Assembly (NCBI GenBank): GCA_029059705.1
Contig: JAIDVM010000014.1
Coordinates: 1-64,000, forward strand
Length of the DNA: 64,000 bases
Origin: Clostridia bacterium
Lineage (GTDB): Bacteria > Bacillota > Clostridia > Christensenellales > Borkfalkiaceae
Reading direction: 5' to 3'
Shown here: piece by piece, positions 50,017 to 58,023 of the stretch
Numbering within the stretch: the first letter of the stretch is position 1
How the letters are laid out: each line of letters starts with the position of its first letter
Translations under genes and position numbers: made by a program
Notes under the pieces: generated by a model
Seen by the model: only the letters and a program-made list of their open reading frames with translations
Databases searched by the model: none
What the model was told of the DNA's origin: nothing

Positions 50017-51381
50017 ATGCAAAGTTTACTTGCAGTAAACTTTGGCGAGATATTCGGAAATTTATACGAGGCAATGGGTTTTGTTCAGGGTAGCGACTGG
50101 CAAAACTACGTTATGCTTTTAATTTCGTTTGTTTTAATGTATCTTGCCATAGTAAAAAAATTCGAGCCTATGCTGCTTTTGCCGATTGCTTTCGGAATGT
50201 TTTTAATTAACATTCCCGGCGCGGAAGGCGTGCTTTGGGGCAAATACGATTATAATACGACTGACGTTGTTTTGCTGGAAAACGGCAGCTATCTGTTTAC
50301 GAAAACGGGTGAAGTTCTTACGGCGAAAATCGGTGAAAACGGATTGCTCGAAGCGTTGCTCAATGCCGAAGGTAAAATTATTTTAACCCCCGTATTCGGT
50401 GAAGCCAACGAAATTTTAAAGTTTGTTGCCGACCACAGTTACGATTTGGTTACTCCGTCAAGCCGCGGCTTGTTGTGGTATTTATACTTCGGCGTAGACA
50501 AGGTAATTTATCCTCCGCTTATATTCCTTGGAATAGGCGCAATGACGGACTTCGGGCCGTTGATTGCAAACCCCAAGAGCATGTTAATAGGCGCGGGCGC
50601 GCAGCTCGGCATATTTATCGCGTTTATTCTGGCTTCGGTTTTGGGCTTTTCCGCGGCGGCAGCGGCGGCAATTGCAATTATCGGCGGTGCGGACGGACCC
50701 ACGGCGATTATGGTTACGTCAAAACTTGCGCCCGATTTGATTTCGGCAATAGCGGTGGCGGCGTATTCGTATATGGCACTGATACCCATTATTCAAAAGC
50801 CGTTAATGAGGTTGCTTACGACCAAAAAAGAGCGCGCAATAAGAATGAAACCGCTCCGTCAGGTAAGCAAGCTTGAAAAAATATTGTTCCCTGTAGTAGT
50901 TACTTTGGTAGTCGGCTTGATTTTGCCCGATTCGATAACTCTTTTGGGTATGCTGATGCTCGGCAATCTTATGAAGGAGTCGGGCGTAGTTGACAGACTT
51001 TCGTCGCAGGCGCAAAACGGTTTGATGAACACAATAACCATTTTCCTTGGCGTTTCGGTCGGTTGCAAGGCAAAGGGAAGCGTATTTTTAAGCCCCGAAA
51101 CGCTTGCAATTATAGGAATAGGTTTATTTGCGTTCATTCTCGGAACAATCGGCGGATTGCTGGTTGCAAAGCTTATGTGCCTTATTACAAAGGGCAAAAT
51201 TAATCCGTTAATCGGTTCCGCGGGTGTTTCCGCCGTGCCTATGGCGGCGAGAATTTCCGAGGACGTGGGCAGGGAATACGACCCGCAAAACCATTTGCTT
51301 ATGCATGCAATGGGACCCAACGTTGCGGGCGTAATAGGTTCTGCAATTGCGGCAGGATTCCTGCTTGCTTGTTTTGCTTAA
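50017..51381 (+). CDS. oadB: Na+-translocating decarboxylase beta subunit
   Basis: Polytopic membrane subunit that decarboxylates carboxybiotin and exports Na+. The conserved IIGGADGPTAIMVTSKLAP (near residue 221), FGPLIANPKSMLIGAGAQ and SAGVSAVPMAARISEDVG with the Na+/H+-pathway Asp and Ser are all present. 454 residues, longer than the minimal ~375-430 because of a soluble loop at about 75-145. OadB, MmdB and GcdB cannot be told apart by sequence alone; OadA downstream favours oxaloacetate. Confidence 0.93.
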   Translation: MQSLLAVNFGEIFGNLYEAMGFVQGSDWQNYVMLLISFVLMYLAIVKKFEPMLLLPIAFGMFLINIPGAEGVLWGKYDYNTTDVVLLENGSYLFTKTGEVLTAKIGENGLLEALLNAEGKIILTPVFGEANEILKFVADHSYDLVTPSSRGLLWYLYFGVDKVIYPPLIFLGIGAMTDFGPLIANPKSMLIGAGAQLGIFIAFILASVLGFSAAAAAAIAIIGGADGPTAIMVTSKLAPDLISAIAVAAYSYMALIPIIQKPLMRLLTTKKERAIRMKPLRQVSKLEKILFPVVVTLVVGLILPDSITLLGMLMLGNLMKESGVVDRLSSQAQNGLMNTITIFLGVSVGCKAKGSVFLSPETLAIIGIGLFAFILGTIGGLLVAKLMCLITKGKINPLIGSAGVSAVPMAARISEDVGREYDPQNHLLMHAMGPNVAGVIGSAIAAGFLLACFA

Positions 51382-51396
51382 ATTGAGGTTTATATC

Positions 51397-52824
51397 ATGG
51401 AAAATAAAAAAGTATTGATTACCGATACAATTCTGCGCGACGCGCATCAGTCGCATGCCGCTACGCGCATGAAATTTGACGAAATGGAGCCTATGTTGTC
51501 GCTTTTGGACGACGTTGGTTATTACTCGTTAGAGGCATGGGGCGGCGCTACCTTTGATAGCTGCCTAAGATTTTTGAACGAAGACCCTTGGGACAGACTT
51601 AGAAATTTAAAGAAATATCTTAAAAAGACGCCCATTCAGATGCTTTTGAGGGGACAGAATTTGCTCGGTTACCGCCATTATGCGGATGACGTTGTTGAAA
51701 AATTCATTGAAAAGTCCATTGAAAACGGCGTTGGCGTAATAAGACTTTTCGACGCGCTGAACGACCCGAGAAACCTTGAAGCTTCGGTTAAAGCTATTAA
51801 AAAGTACGGCGCAAAGGGCAAGTGCGTGTGCGAATGTGCAATTTCTTACACGACAAGCCCCGTGCATACTACGGAATATTTCGTTAAGCTTGCAAAGCAG
51901 TTCGAGGACATGGGCGCCGACAATATCTGCATTAAGGATATGGCTAACCTGCTGTTGCCTTTCACCGCATACGAGCTTGTAAAAGAGTTAAAAGCCGAGC
52001 TTCGCCACGAAACGAAAGTGCACTTGCATACGCACAATACTACGGGCACGGGCGACATGATTTATTTAATGGCGATTCAGGCGGGCGTTGATATTGTGGA
52101 TTGCGCTTTATCGCCCTTAGGAAACGGAACTTCGAACCCCGCAACCGAGCCGCTTGTGGCAACTCTTAAAGGAACGGAGTACGACACGGGTATAGAAATC
52201 GAAAAGCTGTTGCCCGCGGTTACGCACTTCAACAACGTTGCGGCGCGCTTGGAAAAAGACGGCTTCTTAAATCCCAAAGTAAGGCGCGTGGACATAAACA
52301 CGCTTTTGTATCAGGTGCCCGGCGGCATGCTTTCGAACCTCATGAACCAGCTTAAACAGGCGGGCAAGGAAGAAAAGCTTTTGGATTGCCTTGCCGAAGT
52401 GCCCAAGGTAAGAAAGGATTGCGGATATCCTCCGCTTGTAACTCCTTCCAGCCAGATTGTCGGCACGCAAGCCGTTTGGAACGTATTGCTCGGAAGATAT
52501 AAAACCGTAACGGCACAGTTTAAGGATTTGATTCTCGGCAAATACGGCGCGGTTTTGGGTGAAAAGGACAAGGAAGTTGTTAAGCTTTGCACAAAAGACG
52601 GCGAGGAAATAATAACCTGCCGCCCCGCGGATTTGCTTCAAAACGAAATGCAGACCTTAACGGATAAGGTTAAGGCTGACGGCTTCTATAATCAGGAAGA
52701 GGACGTTTTGTCCTACGCGTTGTTCCCCGAAGTTGCAACTAATTACTTTAAGTGGCGCAAGGCAAAGGAAACGGGCGTGGATAGCGACCTTGCTTCCAAT
52801 CCCAATAAAGTTTATCCCGTATAA
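51397..52824 (+). CDS. oadA: oxaloacetate decarboxylase alpha / pyruvate carboxyltransferase (5S-like)
   Basis: Carboxyltransferase that moves CO2 from oxaloacetate to biotin (or the reverse). The HMGL-like TIM barrel has ITDTILRDAHQSHAATRM (metal Asp), LRGQNLLGYRHYADDVV, the carbamylated Lys region ADNICIKDMANLL and metal ligands HLHTHNTTGTGD. The conserved carboxylase C-terminal domain (GGMLSNLMNQLKQAG, VTPSSQIVGTQAVWNVL) follows. 475 residues, without the attached biotin domain, which is encoded separately two genes upstream. Confidence 0.95.
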   Translation: MENKKVLITDTILRDAHQSHAATRMKFDEMEPMLSLLDDVGYYSLEAWGGATFDSCLRFLNEDPWDRLRNLKKYLKKTPIQMLLRGQNLLGYRHYADDVVEKFIEKSIENGVGVIRLFDALNDPRNLEASVKAIKKYGAKGKCVCECAISYTTSPVHTTEYFVKLAKQFEDMGADNICIKDMANLLLPFTAYELVKELKAELRHETKVHLHTHNTTGTGDMIYLMAIQAGVDIVDCALSPLGNGTSNPATEPLVATLKGTEYDTGIEIEKLLPAVTHFNNVAARLEKDGFLNPKVRRVDINTLLYQVPGGMLSNLMNQLKQAGKEEKLLDCLAEVPKVRKDCGYPPLVTPSSQIVGTQAVWNVLLGRYKTVTAQFKDLILGKYGAVLGEKDKEVVKLCTKDGEEIITCRPADLLQNEMQTLTDKVKADGFYNQEEDVLSYALFPEVATNYFKWRKAKETGVDSDLASNPNKVYPV

Positions 52825-52843
52825 AAAACGGAAAAAAGTTATA

Positions 52844-52870
52844 ACGGCGTGGGCGTTAAGTTCACGCCGT
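52844..52870 (+). terminator. hairpin between oadA and the flavoprotein gene
   Basis: 8-bp stem ACGGCGTG / CACGCCGT with an 11-base loop, ending nine bases before the next ATG. It has no T tract, so it may act as an mRNA-stability or translation-modulating stem rather than a terminator. Confidence 0.4.
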
Positions 52871-52879
52871 AAGGTTTAT

Positions 52880-54106
52880 ATGAAAAGAGTAGCGGTTATC
52901 GGTGGCGGCGCAGCCGGTCTTATGGCGGCTTATGCTGCGGCAAAAAACGGAAACGACGTCACCGTATTCGAGCAAAATGAAAAATGCGGCAAAAAAATAT
53001 ATATTACGGGAAAGGGAAGGTGCAACGTAACGCACGACTGTTCTCCCGAGGAATTTTTGCAAAACGTTGTAAGCAACCCCAGATTTCTGACGGGTTGCAT
53101 CTATAATTTTTCGCCCGAAAAGTGCGTCGAGTTTTTTGAAAACGGCGGATTAAAGCTTAAATTAGAGCGTGGGGGAAGATATTTTCCCGCAAGCGATAAG
53201 GCGAGCGACGTTACGAAATGTCTTGAAAATTATTGCAAAAACGAAGGCGTAGCCTTCAATTTTAACGAAAAAGTCTTAAATTTGCGCATTTTACATAGTA
53301 CTATGTGTGACATAATTACCACAAAAGGCGAATATGATTTTGATTGCGTCATCGTTTGTACCGGCGGAGTAAGCTATCCTTTGACGGGTTCGACGGGCGA
53401 CGGTTTCGAATTTGCAAAAAATGCGGGGCATAAAGTTATTGAGCTGAGGCCCGCGCTTTGCGGAATAAATCTTAAAGGCGGCTATTATAAAGATTTACAA
53501 GGGCTTACCTTAAAAAACGTTCGGCTCACCGTTTATAACGGCGATAAAAAGCTTGAAGAATTTTTCGGCGAGGCGCTTTTTACGCACTTTGGAATATCGG
53601 GGCCGATAGTTTTGTCTGCGTCGAGCTTGATTAACAGACTTGATTTAAACAACGTTAAGCTTTCGCTTGATTTAAAGCCCGCATTGAGTGAAGAACAGCT
53701 TGACAACAGAATTTTGCGAGATTTCGAAGCTTATAAAAACAAGTCGGTTTTTAACGGATTAAAGGATTTGCTGCCTGTTGCGCTTATTCCCGAAATTTTG
53801 AAAAGAAGCGGCGTTTCGGGCGAGAAAAAAGTCAATTCCGTGACGAAAGCGGAAAGAACGCGGATATTGACAAATATTAAAAATTTTGTTATGCTGACTG
53901 CGTCTTTGCGGGGCTTTTCCGAGGCGATAGTTACCGCGGGCGGGGTGGACGTTAAGCAGATAAACCCCAAAACAATGGAGAGTAAAATTATAAAAGGGCT
54001 GTATTTTTGCGGCGAAGTGCTTGACGTGGACGCGTTTACGGGCGGATTTAATCTGCAAATTGCGTTTGCGACGGGCTTTGCGGCGGGAAACGCCATAAAG
54101 GACTGA
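52880..54106 (+). CDS. HI0933/BaiN-like FAD-binding flavoprotein
   Basis: 408-residue flavoprotein of the aminoacetone-oxidase/BaiN group. The dinucleotide-binding motif VAVIGGGAAGLMAAYAAAKNG, YITGKGRCNVTHD, the mid-domain VIVCTGGVSYPLTGSTGDGFEFA and the C-terminal TAGGVDVKQINPKTMESK...GLYFCGEVLDVDAFTGGFNLQIA are all present (written here in parts). ATG 52880 starts the FAD motif; TAAGG lies ahead. The coding sequence contains the palindrome ACATAGTACTATGT (53293-53306). The gene is followed after 2 bases by aroH-cmk. Substrate unknown. Confidence 0.92.
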   Translation: MKRVAVIGGGAAGLMAAYAAAKNGNDVTVFEQNEKCGKKIYITGKGRCNVTHDCSPEEFLQNVVSNPRFLTGCIYNFSPEKCVEFFENGGLKLKLERGGRYFPASDKASDVTKCLENYCKNEGVAFNFNEKVLNLRILHSTMCDIITTKGEYDFDCVIVCTGGVSYPLTGSTGDGFEFAKNAGHKVIELRPALCGINLKGGYYKDLQGLTLKNVRLTVYNGDKKLEEFFGEALFTHFGISGPIVLSASSLINRLDLNNVKLSLDLKPALSEEQLDNRILRDFEAYKNKSVFNGLKDLLPVALIPEILKRSGVSGEKKVNSVTKAERTRILTNIKNFVMLTASLRGFSEAIVTAGGVDVKQINPKTMESKIIKGLYFCGEVLDVDAFTGGFNLQIAFATGFAAGNAIKD

Positions 54107-54108
54107 AT

Positions 54109-55116
54109 ATGAAAGCAATAAGAGGCGCAACGACCGTTGACAGCGACAACGCGGAGCAAATCCGCGAACGTGTGAGCGAGCTTTTAAACGAAATTAAAAA
54201 CAGAAACGCTATTAATTGCGATGACGTTGAGTGCATAACGTTTTCGAGCACCGACGATATCCGCTCGTTTTATCCCGCCAAAGCGGCGAGGGAAGCCGGA
54301 TTTTTTTCGTGCGCGCTTTTTTCGGCAATGGAGCCTAAAATCAGCGGTTCCCTTAAAATGTGCATAAGAGTTTTGATGTTCGCGGATATCGAAAAAAAGC
54401 CCGTGCCGGTGTATTTGCACGGCGCGGCGGTTTTACGAAAGGATTTGACGCAGAAAATCAACATTGCAATTGACGGACCCGCGGGCAGCGGGAAAAGCAC
54501 CATTTCAAAAATAATCGCAAAAAAGCTCGACATTCTGTGCCTTGATACGGGTGCAATGTACCGTGCCTGCGCCTTAAAATGCATAAAAGAGGGCGTCGAT
54601 TGCGCAGATGAGGAAAGCGTTTGCCCGATTATCGAAAAAATAAATCTCGAAGTTAAATATTCGGACGGCGTCCAGCATACCTATCTGGACGGTAACGACG
54701 TTTCAAGCGAGATAAGAACCCCCGAAATTTCAATGGCGGCTTCAACTGTTTCGGCGCACGGCTGCGTGCGTGAAAAAATGGTTGAATTGCAGCGTAAAAT
54801 AGCCGCTGAAAATTCGTGCGTGCTCGACGGAAGGGATATTGGAACCAACGTTTTGCCAAACGCGCAGTATAAGTTTTTTTTGACCGCGAGCGCGGAAATA
54901 CGCGCCAAGCGCAGACACGAAGAAATTTTAGCGTCGGGCAAAAACGTGCACTTCAACGAGGTTCTTGCCGAGCTTGTAAAGCGCGACGAACAGGACAGAA
55001 AGCGCGAAGTTGCACCGCTGATTATGGCAAAAGACGCCGTTTTGGTCGATTCGTCCAACATGTCGGTTGAAGAGGTTGCTGAATACATCGAAAGAAAATT
55101 GCAGGAAAAAATATAA
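54109..55116 (+). CDS. chorismate mutase (AroH type) fused to CMP kinase
   Basis: Residues 1-112 are a complete AroH-class chorismate mutase: Arg in IRGATTV, FYPAKAAREAGF, Glu in SAMEPKIS, Arg in KMCIRVLMF and Tyr in VYLHGAAVLRKDL correspond to the B. subtilis active-site Arg7, Glu78, Arg90 and Tyr108. Residues 117-335 are CMP kinase with P-loop IAIDGPAGSGKST (near 122), LDTGAMYRACALKC, DGRDIGTNVLP and RRHEE lid. One frame without internal stop joins prephenate synthesis to (d)CMP phosphorylation. Both domains appear catalytically intact. It starts 2 bases after the flavoprotein gene and overlaps plsC. Confidence 0.93.
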   Translation: MKAIRGATTVDSDNAEQIRERVSELLNEIKNRNAINCDDVECITFSSTDDIRSFYPAKAAREAGFFSCALFSAMEPKISGSLKMCIRVLMFADIEKKPVPVYLHGAAVLRKDLTQKINIAIDGPAGSGKSTISKIIAKKLDILCLDTGAMYRACALKCIKEGVDCADEESVCPIIEKINLEVKYSDGVQHTYLDGNDVSSEIRTPEISMAASTVSAHGCVREKMVELQRKIAAENSCVLDGRDIGTNVLPNAQYKFFLTASAEIRAKRRHEEILASGKNVHFNEVLAELVKRDEQDRKREVAPLIMAKDAVLVDSSNMSVEEVAEYIERKLQEKI

Positions 55117-55775
55117 TGTCCGAAAAGAAAGAAAAAGTTAAACCCACTAAACTCGAAAAGCGTTTTAAAAGGTGGCGCAGGCTTTACGCGTGCTGCCGCT
55201 GGCTTATGCCCGTTAAAAAATACGGTCATAAAGAGCCTTATAACAACGGGTCTTACGTTATTGTTGGCAACCACAAGAGCGGACTTGATATAATTCCCGC
55301 CGCGCTTGCAACCGATAAGCCCGTGCGTTTCATGGCAAAAAAAGACCTTTTCGAGCGCGGGATTATTAAAAAGCTGTGCGAGAGCATGGAGGTTATTCCC
55401 GTCAGCCGCGACGGAAACGACGTGCGGGCTGTTATGCAGGCGATGAAAGCGCTTAAAAACAGCGAAATAATCGCAATTTACCCCGAAGGCACGAGAAACA
55501 AAACCGACGAAATTTTTCTGCCCTTTAAAAGCGGCGCAACGATGCTTTCGATTAAAACGCGCTCGCCTATTATTCCCGTCGTGCACGCAAAAAAAATGAA
55601 GCTTTTTCACAGGGCGCACGTAATTTACGGCGAGCCGCTGGAATTTGCGGAGTTTTACGACAAAAAACCGACGGAAGAGGACATTAAAAAGTGCGACGAA
55701 ATTCTGCGCGGGGAAATGCTTAAACTCCACGCGCGGCTGCTTGAGGAAACGGCTAAAAAGAAAAAAAACAAGTAG
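55116..55775 (+). CDS. plsC: 1-acyl-sn-glycerol-3-phosphate acyltransferase
   Basis: Membrane-associated acyltransferase making phosphatidic acid. The catalytic NHxxxxD box is VGNHKSGLDIIPAA (near residue 52), with FMAKKDLFERGIIKKL, IAIYPEGTRNKTDEI and SPIIPVVHA blocks. The N- and C-termini are very Lys-rich. 219 residues. The cmk-plsC-ispH/rpsA order is conserved in many Clostridia. The ATG overlaps the last base of the preceding stop. Confidence 0.94.
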   Translation: MSEKKEKVKPTKLEKRFKRWRRLYACCRWLMPVKKYGHKEPYNNGSYVIVGNHKSGLDIIPAALATDKPVRFMAKKDLFERGIIKKLCESMEVIPVSRDGNDVRAVMQAMKALKNSEIIAIYPEGTRNKTDEIFLPFKSGATMLSIKTRSPIIPVVHAKKMKLFHRAHVIYGEPLEFAEFYDKKPTEEDIKKCDEILRGEMLKLHARLLEETAKKKKNK

Positions 55776-55781
55776 GATTTT

Positions 55782-57869
55782 ATGGAAGTTTTTCTTGCAA
55801 AGCACAGCGGATTTTGCGCGGGAGTTAAAAACGCCGTAAACACCGCAATGTCGCTTGACTGCAAAAACGCCTATGTGCTCGGCGAAATAATTCACAATCC
55901 CGACGTGGTGGAACAAATTCGCAAAAAGGGCCTAAAAACGGTTAATTCGCTTGAAGAAATTCCCAACGGCGGCACGGTGGTTTTCCGCTCGCACGGGGTG
56001 CCCGAAAATTATTACCAAATCTGCCGCGAAAGAAACATAAAGGTTGTGGACTGTACCTGCGGATTTGTAAAGCGCACGCAAAAGATAGTTAAAGAACAAT
56101 ATTCGGCGGGAAAGAGTATCGTAATAGTCGGCGAACCGTCACACCCCGAGGTGTTGGGTTTGTTGGGTTGGTGCAACGGCGAAGCAACGATTATTAACGA
56201 AATCGACGCAAATTTAAGCGATTTTGAAAAAAAAGAGTTGTGCGTGGTATGCCAAACAACGTTTTCTGCCGAAAAATTTGATAAAATTATAAAAAATATT
56301 AAAAAAGTTTGTGAAAAAACAGTTGCTGTTTTTAAGACTATTTGTTATACTACTGTGGAACGGCAGAAGGAAGTGGAAACGCTTGCCAAACGGTGCGACG
56401 CTATTTTGGTAGTGGGCGGACTGAACAGCAGTAATACTAACAAGCTGTACGAGCTTGCGTTAAAGCATTGCGCAAACGTTTTCAGGCTTGCAAACGCCGG
56501 CGATTTGGATTATTCCAAACTTAAAAATTATAAAAGTGCAGGTATCGTTTCGGGGGCGTCTACCCCGAACGAGCAAACCCGGGAGGTTCTCTTAAAGATG
56601 GAAGAAAACACAGAAGTCAAAGCAACTAACCCTATGGACGACGTAGTTGCTAAAATCGACAACGAGTCGAAGTTTAAGAAGGGTCAAACCGTTCAAGCCA
56701 CGATTTCGCAGGCTACGGACGACGGTTTACAGATTCTTCTGCCGTTCTCGAAGAAAGAAGTTGCTTTGAGCAAAGACGAGCTTGACTGCGAAGTTTACAA
56801 CGCGGCAGACTACGTCGGCAAAATCGGCGAAACTATCGAACTCCTTGTCGTGGAGCTTAAACCGAGCCTTAAACTCTCGCAGAAGATGATTAAGGTTTTA
56901 CAGCAGGAAGAGGCTTTGAGCGCCGAAATAGAGGCGGGCAAGGAATTTTCGGTTGTATGCACCGGCACAAACAAAGGCGGTTTGGTGGCTCAGCTCGGAA
57001 CCTACTCGGTGTTCGTCCCCGCAAAGGAAATCCGTCCCGGATTTGTTAAAGATTTAAGCAAATACGAAGGCAAAACGCTCAGACTTCGCGCAATCGAAAT
57101 CAAAAAGAGCGGCAGAAAGGAAATAATCGCTTCGCAGCGCGTTATATTGCAGGAAGAGCGCGACGCGAAAGACGCGGCTAAACAGGAAAAGGAAGAAGAA
57201 TTCTTTGCAAACATCGCTGTTGGCGACGTTGTAGAGGGTAAAGTTGAAAGAGTAACGGGCTTCGGCGCGTTTGTTTCGGTAAACGGTTTCGACTGCCTTG
57301 CGCACATTTCCGATTTAAGCTGGACGGGCGCGGAAGCGGTTACCGACGTTCTCGAAATAGGCAAAACCTATCAGTTTAAGGTTCTTAAAGCAGACAAAGA
57401 AAACAAAAAAGTTTCCATCGGATATAAGCAGCTTCAGCCCCAGCCCTGGGACCTTGTAGACGGCAAGTATAACGTGGGCGACGTTGTTCACGGCAAAGTC
57501 GTTCGCATAGTTCCTTTCGGCGCGTTTATCGAGGTTGAAAAAGGCGTTGACGGCTTGGTTCACGTTTCGCAAATCAGCCACGAGAGAATCGAAACCCCTT
57601 CGACCTGCCTTAACGTGGGCGACGAAGTCGACGCAAAAATTATTGCGGTTGACACCGATGCAAGAAAGATGAACCTTTCCATTAAGGCGCTTTTACCCGA
57701 AGGCGAAAAGAAGAGACCCCAGAGAGCTGAAAACGGCGAAGAAGCTCCCGCACGCAAAGGCCGCGCGCCCCGCAGAACGGACGACGACGAAGTTTCTTCG
57801 TGGAGCGAAGGCAGCATCGGCGGCACTTCCATTGCCGATTTGCTTGCAAACGCAAAAAACAACAAGTAA
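55782..57869 (+). CDS. ispH: bifunctional HMBPP reductase / ribosomal protein S1-like
   Basis: Residues 1-280 are IspH, the 4Fe-4S enzyme making IPP and DMAPP in the MEP pathway, with cluster cysteines in SGFCAGVKNAV, VDCTCGFVKRTQ and FKTICYTTVERQKE, plus SGASTPNEQT. Residues about 300-660 contain four S1 RNA-binding repeats (starting near 303, 385, 479 and 563, e.g. VGDVVEGKVERVTGFGAFV and VGDVVHGKVVRIVPFGAFI). A basic, Arg/Glu-rich tail ends the protein. This fusion is known in Clostridia and annotated as bifunctional. It closes the cmk-plsC operon before a strong terminator. Confidence 0.96.
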   Translation: MEVFLAKHSGFCAGVKNAVNTAMSLDCKNAYVLGEIIHNPDVVEQIRKKGLKTVNSLEEIPNGGTVVFRSHGVPENYYQICRERNIKVVDCTCGFVKRTQKIVKEQYSAGKSIVIVGEPSHPEVLGLLGWCNGEATIINEIDANLSDFEKKELCVVCQTTFSAEKFDKIIKNIKKVCEKTVAVFKTICYTTVERQKEVETLAKRCDAILVVGGLNSSNTNKLYELALKHCANVFRLANAGDLDYSKLKNYKSAGIVSGASTPNEQTREVLLKMEENTEVKATNPMDDVVAKIDNESKFKKGQTVQATISQATDDGLQILLPFSKKEVALSKDELDCEVYNAADYVGKIGETIELLVVELKPSLKLSQKMIKVLQQEEALSAEIEAGKEFSVVCTGTNKGGLVAQLGTYSVFVPAKEIRPGFVKDLSKYEGKTLRLRAIEIKKSGRKEIIASQRVILQEERDAKDAAKQEKEEEFFANIAVGDVVEGKVERVTGFGAFVSVNGFDCLAHISDLSWTGAEAVTDVLEIGKTYQFKVLKADKENKKVSIGYKQLQPQPWDLVDGKYNVGDVVHGKVVRIVPFGAFIEVEKGVDGLVHVSQISHERIETPSTCLNVGDEVDAKIIAVDTDARKMNLSIKALLPEGEKKRPQRAENGEEAPARKGRAPRRTDDDEVSSWSEGSIGGTSIADLLANAKNNK

Positions 57870-57887
57870 TTAAATAAATCAAAATTT

Positions 57888-57914
57888 AAGCCCGCAAATC
57901 TTGCGGGCTTTTTT
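57888..57914 (+). terminator. terminator after ispH-rpsA
   Basis: Perfect 10-bp stem AAGCCCGCAA / TTGCGGGCTT, loop ATC, followed by TTTT. Confidence 0.9.
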
Positions 57915-58023
57915 CGTTGTAAAATTTTTATAAAATAATTGCGGCAATTTCACTTTCGGGCAGTTTAAACGCGCCGTAACAAGGTTATTAAATAAATGTT
58001 AAAATTAATTTTGAGGTGGCTTT

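Noticed and set aside
55782-57869. IspH-S1 fusion as a novel system
   Set aside because: This bifunctional arrangement is well known in Clostridia.
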